A stretch of 7,394 nucleotides of DNA, taken from contig PATI01000021.1 in NCBI GenBank assembly GCA_002712335.1, positions 54,346 through 61,739 of the forward strand. Reading direction: 5' to 3'. Each line of letters starts with the position of its first letter. The stretch's first letter is position 1. Origin of the DNA: Rhodospirillaceae bacterium. GTDB taxonomy: Bacteria; Pseudomonadota; Alphaproteobacteria; MPNO01; UBA2964. The translations under genes were made by a program, and so were the position numbers. Of the stretch, positions 1-6,627 are shown in pieces. The notes under the pieces were generated by a model. The model was not told where the DNA came from and made no database searches. It saw nothing but the letters and a program-made list of their open reading frames with translations.

Positions 1-2
1 TG

Positions 3-143
3 TCGGAAAATCTAAAAATTAATAATGGAATTTTGGTCTATCCAGTTATTGATTCTTCTCAATTATTTTTTCAAGAATTGGAAGGTTTTTTTTTGGGCTC
101 GAGTGTATTTAACTTTTTGATCGGAATACTGAATGACTCGTAA
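3..143 (+). CDS. possible 3' end of an upstream gene (partial, doubtful)
   Basis: The third forward frame is open from the left edge for 46 codons and stops at TAA 141-143, overlapping the first 11 bases of the monooxygenase gene. The other two forward frames and all three reverse frames have stops in this stretch. The conceptual peptide is rich in Phe, Leu and Ile, ends in FNFLIGILNDS, and resembles no family I recognise. An open frame of this length in AT-rich DNA can occur by chance. If real, it would be translationally coupled to the monooxygenase gene. If not, this is simply a 132-base AT-rich leader, in which I see no convincing promoter. Confidence 0.2.
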   Translation, partial: SENLKINNGILVYPVIDSSQLFFQELEGFFLGSSVFNFLIGILNDS

Positions 144-1224
144 AAATACCTCAATGTTTAATGATAATAAGTTTAAAATTGGTTTGTTTGGGATGAATTG
201 TTCAGGGGGTTTGACCATGACCTTAGCTCCCGAGTATTGGGATGCCTCTTGGAAAAATAACTTACAAGCAGCAAAATTAGCCGATGAAGCTGGTCTAGAG
301 TTTATTCTACCAATAGGGAGGTGGCATGGTTATGGAGGTATTACCGATACAGCGAGTGCAACTTTCGAAACATTGACGTGGGCTGCCGGGTTATTAGCTC
401 AAACAGAAAGAATTGCAATCTTTGGTACAGTGCATGTGTCGATGATTGGACCAGTATTTTGTGCAAAACAAATGGTTACAGTTGATCACATTGGTCAAGG
501 ACGCTTTGGTCTAAATATAGTTTCGGGCTGGAATGTTGACGAGCATGAAATGCACGGTATTGGTATTCGGGATCATGATGCAAGGTACGAATATGCCGAG
601 GAATGGATTAGCATAGTTAAACGGATCTGGGCTGAAACCGAATCTTTTGATCATAAGGGCAAGTATTTTAATCTTAAGGGTGTAAAATGTAAGCCCATGC
701 CTTATGGCGATGAACGGCCTCTTCTAATTAGCGCTGGTAATTCGCCAGTAGGTCGTGCCTTCGCTGCGCGTCATTGCGATTGTCTTTTTACTTCAATTCG
801 TGAACTTGAGGAGCTCTCAGGTAAAGTAGGTTATTTAAAGAAACTAGCACCGGATACTAATGCTGGTATTTATGCAAGTGGACACGTAATTACAAAAGCC
901 ACCTCAAAAGAGGCTAAAGATTATTATCACTATCTTGTGTATGATAATGGGGATTGGGATGCGGCCGAGCATACGGTTCAAATAAGAACAAAGGGGGGCT
1001 CGTCTTCTGGGCCAAAGCTCGCAAAGATGAAGGAAGCGATAATCAGCGGAACTGGAACGTACCCCGTTGTGGGTAGCTATGATGAAGTTGTGGAATGCTT
1101 TAAATTTCTAGCGGACTGTGGATTAAATGGGATGGCAATTGGCCTTGTCAACTATATTGAAGATATGCCCGTTATAAGAGATGAAATACTGCCGCGCATG
1201 CAACAAGTAGGTCTGAGGAGTTAA
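133..1224 (+). CDS. LLM-class flavin-dependent monooxygenase (RutA/SfnG-like)
   Basis: Luciferase-like FMN-dependent monooxygenase of 363 aa, predicted cytoplasmic, with the usual length for the two-component LLM class. These enzymes use reduced flavin from a separate reductase and O2 to attack C-S, C-N or ring C-N bonds. Visible family features are the N-terminal beta strand FKIGLFG (14-20), a region like the RutA/SfnG/DszA group around RWHGYGG (63-69), the core GRFGLNIVSGWN (123-134), an RYEYAEEW helix (151-158), GKYFNLKG (176-183) and LISAGNSPVGRAFAARHCD (198-216). The start at 133 has a weak GGA seven bases upstream. An in-frame ATG at 154 has no ribosome binding site but would give an equally intact domain. 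The gene converges on the downstream lyase gene with a 49-base gap and no clear terminator. No flavin reductase gene is in the window. The class is secure; the substrate cannot be read from the sequence. Confidence 0.9.
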   Translation: MTRKNTSMFNDNKFKIGLFGMNCSGGLTMTLAPEYWDASWKNNLQAAKLADEAGLEFILPIGRWHGYGGITDTASATFETLTWAAGLLAQTERIAIFGTVHVSMIGPVFCAKQMVTVDHIGQGRFGLNIVSGWNVDEHEMHGIGIRDHDARYEYAEEWISIVKRIWAETESFDHKGKYFNLKGVKCKPMPYGDERPLLISAGNSPVGRAFAARHCDCLFTSIRELEELSGKVGYLKKLAPDTNAGIYASGHVITKATSKEAKDYYHYLVYDNGDWDAAEHTVQIRTKGGSSSGPKLAKMKEAIISGTGTYPVVGSYDEVVECFKFLADCGLNGMAIGLVNYIEDMPVIRDEILPRMQQVGLRS

Positions 1225-1273
1225 CTTAAAAATAGCTTTCAGAGTTTTACTTTAATAAAAATATTATTCTTAA

Positions 1274-2236
1274 TTATGCTACTCGCTTTAGGTTGTCTGC
1301 GCCCTCGTATGAAAGTCTAGCCTTTTTGATTGCTATCCTAACACCCTCTCTTTCTTTGTCCGATAGTTTGACGAGCGGTGGACGAACGACTGCTGATGGC
1401 ATACGGCCGAGCATTACTAGGGCTTCTTTCATTCTATTATGCATGTCTGTTGCCGGCGGACCATAAAAGCATTGGGCCTTCGGGTATATTCGATCGTTAA
1501 TTGTCTGAGCTCCTTTAAGGTCACCTTGTTGAATAGATTCAAAAAGAGCTACTTGTAAATCAGCTATAATACTACCGGAGCCAGACAATAATCCATTGGC
1601 ACCCATTGCCAGTGAACTCATAAGCCAAGCACTATTTGTTGTTAACACGTTGAATGGACGAGAATAGTTTTGTAGTTCTCTAATATGTCGTTCATGTATT
1701 TGACCACTATTCCAATCCTTGATTGCGACAAGGTTAGGTATTTCATCAATCATTCTGAGTAAGGTATCCAATTGATATGCTTGTTCGGCGGGATATTGAA
1801 AAGCAATTATTGGCAAATTTGTAGCTTCGGCGATGATTTTGAAATGGGTTAAACCCATTTCTGGATTGATCTGACCTTGCATCAACATAATTGGTTGATG
1901 GGGAAACACTAGTAGACACGAAGCACCGGCAGCTTCCGACCACTTTGCTATACGTGCTGCCTCATGGCTTCCATCGGCCCACACCCCATTGATGACTGGA
2001 ATTTTATCCCCTACCTCTTCAAGAGAAAGATCAAGTATTCTTTTTTGTTCTTCACTTGAGCAAGCATGAACTTCAGACGCGTGACCGTTTATAGTTATCC
2101 CTGAAATTCCTTTAACATTACTGACATGTTTTAAATGCTCACGGGTTGCCAGTTCATCTATCGAATAGTCTGAATGGAAGGCTAAGAGTGTGGCAGGGAT
2201 AACCCCACTTGGCATAAAATCTTTAAATCTCGGCAT
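1274..2236 (-). CDS. dihydrodipicolinate synthase/N-acetylneuraminate lyase superfamily protein
   Basis: Class I aldolase-type (beta/alpha)8 barrel enzyme of 320 aa, normal to slightly long for the DapA/NanA superfamily. Such enzymes form a Schiff base with pyruvate or another 2-oxo acid and catalyse aldol cleavage, condensation or dehydration in the cytoplasm. Schiff-base Lys173 lies in LVAIKDWNSG (169-178), and the active-site Tyr148 in IIAFQYP (143-149). The N-terminal substrate loop reads INGHASE (49-55), where true DapA has a G-T-T-G-E motif. The two proton-relay threonines are therefore absent, and a role in lysine biosynthesis is unlikely. A GSGS loop (218-221) follows the barrel core. 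The start is supported by AGGGA six bases upstream of the ATG. The gene is a separate unit, because a strong terminator lies between it and the upstream binding-protein gene. Its reaction is unknown; a catabolic lyase or dehydratase is the best inference. Confidence 0.9.
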   Translation of the reverse strand: MPRFKDFMPSGVIPATLLAFHSDYSIDELATREHLKHVSNVKGISGITINGHASEVHACSSEEQKRILDLSLEEVGDKIPVINGVWADGSHEAARIAKWSEAAGASCLLVFPHQPIMLMQGQINPEMGLTHFKIIAEATNLPIIAFQYPAEQAYQLDTLLRMIDEIPNLVAIKDWNSGQIHERHIRELQNYSRPFNVLTTNSAWLMSSLAMGANGLLSGSGSIIADLQVALFESIQQGDLKGAQTINDRIYPKAQCFYGPPATDMHNRMKEALVMLGRMPSAVVRPPLVKLSDKEREGVRIAIKKARLSYEGADNLKRVA

Positions 2237-2247
2237 CGAATTTCCCT
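2237..2247 (-). promoter_or_regulatory. ribosome binding site and start context of the lyase gene
   Basis: On the minus strand AGGGA (complement of 2243-2247) sits six bases before the ATG at 2236-2234. This is a good Shine-Dalgarno match and fixes the start. Upstream, 2248-2350 is very AT-rich and probably holds the promoter, but I could not identify a convincing -35/-10 pair. Confidence 0.6.
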
Positions 2248-2351
2248 AGAATGATATACTCAAGGTTTCAATATCTTTTATAAAACTTAATTAAAAATAA
2301 CATTTTTTAGTACAAGAAATAATCGGATAAAATTCTAAATCATGCCCGAAC

Positions 2352-2386
2352 AAAAAAGGGTCCCAAAATACAATTTGGGACCCTTT
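2352..2386 (-). terminator. intrinsic terminator of the bicupin-EutA-binding protein unit
   Basis: A perfect 13-bp inverted repeat (AAAGGGTCCCAAA at 2355-2367 and TTTGGGACCCTTT at 2374-2386) encloses a six-base loop. Read on the minus strand it lies 16 bases after the binding-protein stop codon and ends in a run of six U from the A tract at 2352-2357, the form of a Rho-independent terminator. Read on the plus strand the U tract is only three bases, so it should act mainly on minus-strand transcripts. It separates the three-gene unit from the lyase gene. Confidence 0.92.
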
Positions 2387-2402
2387 ATATTAAAGTACTA
2401 GG

Positions 2403-3704
2403 TCAATCGCAGATAATTTTTTTTGCTCGTGTCTTGTGCCCATAATAATGAAAAGCACAATTCATACCTTTTTTGATTGCCTTTCGTTTGGCCTTTTTCC
2501 CACCAATGGTGACTTTGGTTTTTTTACCGGAAACTTTTGCGGTTCGTTTTTTACCATCATTTGTTTTTATCGTTATGCGTCGACCACCACGTTTTGTTTT
2601 TGTAACTTTGCCTTTGTCTACGACAATAGGAAGTACGACTTTCTCTACCTTGCCTTTGAATTTGAAGTGGCCTTGTAAGGCGGCAAGCTTAGATTTTGGA
2701 ACCCTCGCTATATCATTTACGAGTTTCTGAATTTCTTCACCAGTGACAAGCTCAATCTCACGACGAACACGCTTGGCGTCCTTGAGAAATACGGGATCTT
2801 TTACCATGGCTACAAATGCTTGACGTATAGCTTGCACCCGCGCTTTTGGCACTCCTGGAGCCATCGCAAATGGTCTGCCCATGATGCCCGGTACCATGGT
2901 AAGTTTAAAAAAGGTACGCACGTCATCGACGTTTTGTCCTTTTGCAAGGTTATCCTTTGTAAGTAGCTCTTCAAGCATTGGTACGCCAAGTTTTTTCATT
3001 TCTGGATCAGGTTGAAGTGAAACCTGAACAAGAGGCACCATTTTCGGCAGATAGGATCCTGCTATCTCTTTAAAAGAAGCCCAACTTTGACAAACACCGT
3101 CTAGCTCCTTGCGCTGAATAGCGAGATGTATTTGCGGGGTACCCGGATAACCACGAATTAATTTGAATTTAGTCACAACTAAATTGTTGAAAAGTGCTGG
3201 CCAAAATTCGGTGGCATTTTTACCGGTACCACCCAAGGCATATTCTTTTTGATATGCATCTTCAAATTTTGTAATTCCTGAGTGCTTTGCAACGGCACAA
3301 ACTCCCGCTTCTTTAGCGAGACTACCTAACCACTGGATTTGCTCTGCTTTGTACTTGGCTTGTTTGACACCCATCAATTGAACGAGAGCTATTTCCCGCT
3401 GCAATCCAGCTATAATAGATCCGTCCTGTGGTGCAACATTTGTTACAAAGTTTGTAGCAACGATGGAGCCTGCGCCGTTCATATTTTGGGCAATAAAGGT
3501 TGGATTGCCGGGAATATGTCTGCCTATATGGCGTCCCACCAAGCGTGCATAGGTATCGTATCCTCCACCAGGGCCAGAACCTATGATAACTTTCATACGT
3601 TTACCCTTATAAAAATCAGCAATTTCATCAGCTGTAGCGGAAACTGCTCCGATTCCCAAGGTTAATGCACCCAGAAAAAGCGGTAATAACTTCATTTTAA
3701 ACAT
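2403..3704 (-). CDS. TTT-family (Bug/TctC-like) substrate-binding protein with basic C-terminal extension
   Basis: Periplasmic binding protein of the tripartite tricarboxylate transporter family, 433 aa from this start. It should capture a small carboxylate and deliver it to a TctA/TctB membrane pair, which is not in the window. A signal peptide covers residues 1-25 (MFKMK, hydrophobic core, ATA before Asp26). The Bug fold signatures follow: MKVIIGSGPGGGYDTYAR, an IPGNP turn, NMNGAGSIVATN and APQDGSIIA. Typical TctC proteins have about 320-330 aa. Here the family domain ends near residue 345, and about 85 more residues follow in which roughly one in three is Lys or Arg, closing with a Cys pair 16 residues apart (Cys416 and Cys432). 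The frame extends 25 codons upstream, but the start at 3704 is preferred because AGGGAG lies eight bases before it and a signal peptide then begins at residue 1. It is the last gene of the minus-strand unit, 95 bases after the EutA-like gene. Confidence 0.88.
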   Translation of the reverse strand: MFKMKLLPLFLGALTLGIGAVSATADEIADFYKGKRMKVIIGSGPGGGYDTYARLVGRHIGRHIPGNPTFIAQNMNGAGSIVATNFVTNVAPQDGSIIAGLQREIALVQLMGVKQAKYKAEQIQWLGSLAKEAGVCAVAKHSGITKFEDAYQKEYALGGTGKNATEFWPALFNNLVVTKFKLIRGYPGTPQIHLAIQRKELDGVCQSWASFKEIAGSYLPKMVPLVQVSLQPDPEMKKLGVPMLEELLTKDNLAKGQNVDDVRTFFKLTMVPGIMGRPFAMAPGVPKARVQAIRQAFVAMVKDPVFLKDAKRVRREIELVTGEEIQKLVNDIARVPKSKLAALQGHFKFKGKVEKVVLPIVVDKGKVTKTKRGGRRITIKTNDGKKRTAKVSGKKTKVTIGGKKAKRKAIKKGMNCAFHYYGHKTRAKKIICD

Positions 3705-3712
3705 AAAAGACA

Positions 3713-3718
3713 CTCCCT
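3713..3718 (-). promoter_or_regulatory. ribosome binding site that decides the binding-protein start
   Basis: Minus-strand AGGGAG (complement of CTCCCT) lies eight bases before the ATG at 3704. It favours this start over the longer frame beginning at 3779, and over the ATG at 3695, which would be 17 bases away. Confidence 0.7.
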
Positions 3719-3728
3719 GAAATTTTAA

Positions 3729-3739
3729 TGTCCAGATTC
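3729..3739 (-). repeat. copy 1 of shared leader motif GAATCTGGACA
   Basis: The minus-strand 11-mer GAATCTGGACA lies 24 bases before the binding-protein start codon and just upstream of its ribosome binding site. The identical 11-mer precedes the bicupin gene at 6543-6553. In both places an A/T-rich run follows (TTAAAATTT here, GTAAATTTT there). Its role is unknown: it could be a regulator site, a leader element or a remnant of duplicated upstream sequence. Confidence 0.5.
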
Positions 3740-3784
3740 GGTATTTATGGAGCCTAGCAACACCCAAACATAAAGCCAACCATC

Positions 3785-3790
3785 ATTATA
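3785..3790 (-). promoter_or_regulatory. possible -10 box of an internal promoter for the binding-protein gene
   Basis: A perfect TATAAT on the minus strand lies just beyond the EutA-like gene stop codon, in a 95-base gap longer than the 2-base junction upstream. No good -35 is found 16-18 bases further upstream, so an internal promoter is only a possibility. It would let the binding protein be expressed more strongly than the two enzymes before it. Confidence 0.25.
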
Positions 3791-3799
3791 TAAAGCTTT

Positions 3800-5290
3800 T
3801 TAATCGGCGGATAAGGAGGCAGGAAAAACCAGAGACTTGATAACGACCGGAACGGCGCCGGAGGATGGTATGATTTCTCCTATATCAATATAATCAAATT
3901 CACTGAGGGTGACGCCATCGATGGAGATTACAGGTGCTTCAATTTTCATTTCTTCCCTGAGATGTATCCCTACCAGTCCGCCAATGTCGCCATCGCTAAC
4001 AAGGACGATTGGTAGTTTTTTATTTAGTCGTCCCAAAATCGCGGCCTTTAAACCCTCACCGAATTGCTGCAGTCGCATAAAACTCGCGGAGCCCTTCCAT
4101 TGAAAACCGATAGCGACAGGCGTTTGGTCATCCACCAGATCCAACCTTGTTAATGCTGTGTTAATAGCTGATTTGATATTCACCGTCTCAATATTGGGGG
4201 TCGAAAAGTCAAACTCGGGCACGATGACCGGCACATTTTTTAACGGGACTGTATCCCTCGGTTCAATAAATATTGTTGTTCCAGATAATTGTACTGTGTA
4301 TTGCGACGCTCCAACGACAGTAGCGCGAATTGTTGCAACAGGCTTTTCAATTGGGGCACCTTGGCTTTCAAATTTTTCTCTTGCATATTTGGCTAATTGT
4401 GGCCCTAAATCGCCGAAGGCGGCTGCTTCGTTGCCGTAAACAAATTCTGATACCCCACCAGAGAATGTTAGTGCGTCAATATTCTTGATTAGGGGTAGTG
4501 CAGGTAATAACAACATATCTTTTGTTTTAGATGATAGTTCTGTTAAGCCGGTAGCCTCAACAATGCGTGTAGCCATTCTATCTGCTATTTTTTCTAATTC
4601 TTCCCCGTTTGGTTGGGACCCAATTTTCAAATTCACTCCGACATCGTTTGCATGAGCCTTTCCGGTTGGTTCAAGTCTTATTACTTCACCTCGCTCATTC
4701 AAAACGATGAGTCTAGCGCCACAGTCTACAGCGGTAACCCGTTCGACTTTTCCATGTCTGCAATGTGCAATTTTAGTAGTTCCCCCTCCGATATCCACGT
4801 TGATAGTTAATCCGTCGCTTTTAGATGATCTAATAACCGCTCCGGAACCATGGGCGGCCATTGTGGCTTCAAGTCCATCACCTGCACTGACTGCTACAAA
4901 TTTTCCGGCTTCAGCGGAGAATAATTCACCTATTGCGCGTGCATTTCTTCTCCGTACTGCAACTCCGGTGAGAATTAATGCCCCTGTATCGACATCTGAT
5001 CTTTCTATTCCGGCACTTTTAAAGCTTTGGTCTATAAATTCGCCAAGCAATTTTGAATCTATATCTTCTCCATCCGAATATGGCGTGAGTTGAATTGGTG
5101 GCTCATGTATAGTCTCGCGCTGCGCGACAATATAGCGTGCACCCACCCTTTCCATTAGAACACGAGAAAATACAAGGTGGGACGTTGATGAACCAATATC
5201 AACGCCCACGCTAACTAATTCAATCTCTTCTTCTTCCGCAATATGTCTGTCAACACTTGAAAACCTAGCGCTATTATTTTCTTCAGCCAC
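3800..5290 (-). CDS. EutA-like ethanolamine ammonia-lyase reactivating factor homologue (ASKHA ATPase)
   Basis: Protein of 496 aa homologous to EutA (467 aa in E. coli), a cytoplasmic actin/Hsp70-fold ATPase that releases damaged cobalamin from ethanolamine ammonia-lyase. The phosphate-1 loop is VGVDIGSSTSH (28-38), phosphate-2 is VDIGGGTTK (165-173), and the adenosine motif is FSGGVSEF (276-283). Other EutA-like blocks are GALILTGVAVRRRNARA (103-119), SAGDGLEATMAAHGSGA (135-151) and RATVVGASQYTVQLSGTTI (322-340). The end, EFDYIDIGEIIPSSGAVP (464-481) followed by VVIKSLVFPA, closely matches the EutA C-terminus and argues against hydantoinase A. The start codon is GTG, two bases after the bicupin stop, with AAGG ten bases upstream inside the bicupin gene, so translation is probably coupled. 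About 25 acidic residues precede the ATPase core. No eutB, eutC or B12 enzyme gene is in the window, so the gene symbol is withheld and the client protein is unknown. Confidence 0.88.
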   Translation of the reverse strand: MAEENNSARFSSVDRHIAEEEEIELVSVGVDIGSSTSHLVFSRVLMERVGARYIVAQRETIHEPPIQLTPYSDGEDIDSKLLGEFIDQSFKSAGIERSDVDTGALILTGVAVRRRNARAIGELFSAEAGKFVAVSAGDGLEATMAAHGSGAVIRSSKSDGLTINVDIGGGTTKIAHCRHGKVERVTAVDCGARLIVLNERGEVIRLEPTGKAHANDVGVNLKIGSQPNGEELEKIADRMATRIVEATGLTELSSKTKDMLLLPALPLIKNIDALTFSGGVSEFVYGNEAAAFGDLGPQLAKYAREKFESQGAPIEKPVATIRATVVGASQYTVQLSGTTIFIEPRDTVPLKNVPVIVPEFDFSTPNIETVNIKSAINTALTRLDLVDDQTPVAIGFQWKGSASFMRLQQFGEGLKAAILGRLNKKLPIVLVSDGDIGGLVGIHLREEMKIEAPVISIDGVTLSEFDYIDIGEIIPSSGAVPVVIKSLVFPASLSAD

Positions 5291-5292
5291 TG

Positions 5293-6513
5293 CTAGTTGG
5301 CCTTACTTTCATATAAATCTGGCTCCATTTGGGTTGCAGCTCCAACCTCCCCAAGATAACCCTCAAATTCTTTGCGAAGGTAAGGGTCTTCCATGTCGTA
5401 GCCGATAGCAGTTCCGCCATCCCGAACATCGATGGCTCCAAAATCTAAAGCTTTTTCTCCTGGTCTTTTTACTTTACGACCAGGGTGGTGCGGACCAAAC
5501 CAAGCAGTTAGACGGAGTGGCCCAGCGCTAACACCAAAATGTTGATGATACCAATCACCACTCATGGGTGCCGCTGAAACCATGCCAACAGGTTCGTAAT
5601 CCTGTCTCATGACGAATTCCTCTTTACCATCCTTCCACGGCGTTTGGCCGTGTATCGCTGGCCACGTGTAGGTATACCCCTTGCCCTTGATGCAAATCAG
5701 CACTGCTGCAGAACCATGAGCATGTCCTTTAGAGTAACGACCGGTTTCATGCTGACCAATCCAAAGATAGAAATTATTGTCAGTCATATGTGGTTCTATT
5801 CGCCGATAACCGGGCGATCTTCTGTTATCTAGAGGAAGCTCACAGTCAACGATATCAGGAACAATATTCGTTTGAGTCATAGCAAGACCACGAATAGGGT
5901 CCGCAAGAATTTCATCGCTGGGCTTATAATAATCGTCTCGGTCTGGGTCAAAACGATCGCGGAATTTATATGGACAATTAAAAATAAAATCAGCGTTTTC
6001 GTAAATATTCATCACATTGGGTGCAGTATTACCACCCAGCAATAGCGCCGGACTTGAGGATGCGTTTACCACACGGTACATGGCATTGAGCGGTACAGAC
6101 CAAAGGGAGCCTTTTTGCCATTCAAAAACATGAACTTTGTCTTCTTGGCCTTCCTCCCATACTTCGGTCGAACCCCTACCTTCCACAACGAAATATTGCT
6201 GTTCATATATATGTTTTACAGGATTGAGAGCCCCGGCCCCTGGCACTTCTATAATGTGGCAACCCCACATGCCCTCTGTACCATATAGCTGAATGAAGGA
6301 TGCATTTCCTCCCATAAGATCCCATTTAGTTGTCGGGAGATTTTGGACCTTACTTACACCGATATCGCGGTAAATCGGAATATCTTGAGCTTCCATCCAT
6401 AAGTCATACGGTGACTTGGGTGCCTTGAAAGTCCCCAAGCCAGCGCGCGTTAATTTATCTGTGGGCGCTGCCCATTCATGAGTGTGTCCGTCCGGTCCGT
6501 CGTGTGGTGCCAT
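5293..6513 (-). CDS. two-domain cupin (bicupin) protein
   Basis: Soluble protein of 406 aa with two cupin beta-barrels; it has no signal peptide. The N-terminal cupin spans about 72-165 with a degenerate metal motif, PVKHIYEQQYFVVEGRG (98-114): His101 and Glu104 are present, but the first His of the HxH pair is not. The C-terminal cupin spans about 245-345 with GHAHGSAAVLICIKGKGY (263-280), giving His264 and His266, and a second motif WYHQHFG (321-327) supplying His323 or His325. The usual Glu after HxH is missing there. Metal binding is therefore best supported in the C-terminal barrel. The His-rich N-terminus (HDGPDGHTH, 4-12) could also bind metal. Bicupins include ring-cleaving dioxygenases, isomerases and decarboxylases; gentisate dioxygenase is a distant comparison only. 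It is the first gene of the minus-strand unit, essentially abutting the EutA-like gene. A weak GAGAG site lies upstream of the ATG. The fold is secure; the reaction is not known. Confidence 0.85.
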   Translation of the reverse strand: MAPHDGPDGHTHEWAAPTDKLTRAGLGTFKAPKSPYDLWMEAQDIPIYRDIGVSKVQNLPTTKWDLMGGNASFIQLYGTEGMWGCHIIEVPGAGALNPVKHIYEQQYFVVEGRGSTEVWEEGQEDKVHVFEWQKGSLWSVPLNAMYRVVNASSSPALLLGGNTAPNVMNIYENADFIFNCPYKFRDRFDPDRDDYYKPSDEILADPIRGLAMTQTNIVPDIVDCELPLDNRRSPGYRRIEPHMTDNNFYLWIGQHETGRYSKGHAHGSAAVLICIKGKGYTYTWPAIHGQTPWKDGKEEFVMRQDYEPVGMVSAAPMSGDWYHQHFGVSAGPLRLTAWFGPHHPGRKVKRPGEKALDFGAIDVRDGGTAIGYDMEDPYLRKEFEGYLGEVGAATQMEPDLYESKAN

Positions 6514-6540
6514 TGAATTTTTCTCTCTATATTAAAATTT

Positions 6541-6563
6541 ACTGTCCAGATTCTACTGGCAGT
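6541..6563. promoter_or_regulatory. imperfect inverted repeat containing copy 2 of the leader motif
   Basis: ACTGTCCAG (6541-6549) and CTGGCAGT (6556-6563) form an inverted repeat with one bulged base around a six-base spacer. On the minus strand it contains GAATCTGGACA (6543-6553), identical to the sequence before the binding-protein gene. It begins about where the transcript from the candidate bicupin promoter would start, so it could be an operator or a small 5' leader hairpin. The role is inferred only from position. Confidence 0.4.
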
Positions 6564-6568
6564 TAAAC

Positions 6569-6597
6569 ATAATAACTTTACATTTCCTAAACGGCAA
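6569..6597 (-). promoter_or_regulatory. candidate sigma-70-type promoter of the bicupin unit
   Basis: On the minus strand TTGCCG (6597-6592, four of six to consensus) and TATTAT (6574-6569, five of six) are separated by exactly 17 bases. Transcription would begin near 6562, giving a leader of about 50 bases before the ATG at 6513. This is the best -35/-10 pair I found in the divergent gap, but it is unproven. Confidence 0.4.
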
Positions 6598-6613
6598 ATG
6601 TCACAACTGTAAA
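6577..6613. promoter_or_regulatory. nested inverted repeats in the divergent gap, candidate operator
   Basis: ACATTT (6580-6585) and AAATGT (6596-6601) form a perfect inverted repeat with a 10-base spacer. A second overlapping pair, TTTACA (6577-6582) and TGTAAA (6608-6613), shares its left arm. The first pair lies across the -35 and spacer of the candidate bicupin promoter and upstream of the divergent gene, where a repressor could control both directions. No regulator gene is in the window. Short AT-rich palindromes also occur by chance. Confidence 0.35.
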
Positions 6614-6621
6614 CGTAATAT

Positions 6622-6627
6622 GGGAGG
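6622..6627 (+). promoter_or_regulatory. ribosome binding site of the ornithine-cyclodeaminase-family gene
   Basis: GGGAGG lies six bases before the ATG at 6634, a near-ideal Shine-Dalgarno sequence. It selects this ATG over the one at 6630, which meets a stop after six codons. Confidence 0.75.

Noticed and set aside
1225..1273. Bidirectional terminator between the convergent monooxygenase and lyase genes
   Set aside because: The 49 bases are AT-rich, but I found no stem strong enough to call.
2248..2350. Promoter for the lyase gene (TTGTAC with AT-rich -10 candidates)
   Set aside because: TTGTAC matches only three of six -35 positions, and the AT-rich sequence offers many equally poor -10 choices.
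2436..2730. Plus-strand open frames of 80-85 codons opposite the binding-protein tail
   Set aside because: They lie antisense to a lysine-rich coding stretch, whose AAA/AAG codons give Phe/Leu-rich frames on the other strand. They have no ribosome binding site and no family resemblance.
3705..3779. 25-codon N-terminal extension of the binding-protein frame
   Set aside because: It would place a non-signal sequence before an obvious signal peptide, and the good ribosome binding site (3713-3718) lies inside it, eight bases before the ATG at 3704.
4158..5093. Plus-strand open frames opposite the EutA-like gene
   Set aside because: The opposite strand encodes a continuous, motif-complete EutA homologue. 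The antisense frames have no recognisable domains.
3800..5290. Hydantoinase A or acetone carboxylase-type ATPase as identity for the 496-aa protein
   Set aside because: These share the actin-like fold, but the block order and the YIDIG...VKSLVFP-type C-terminus are those of EutA.
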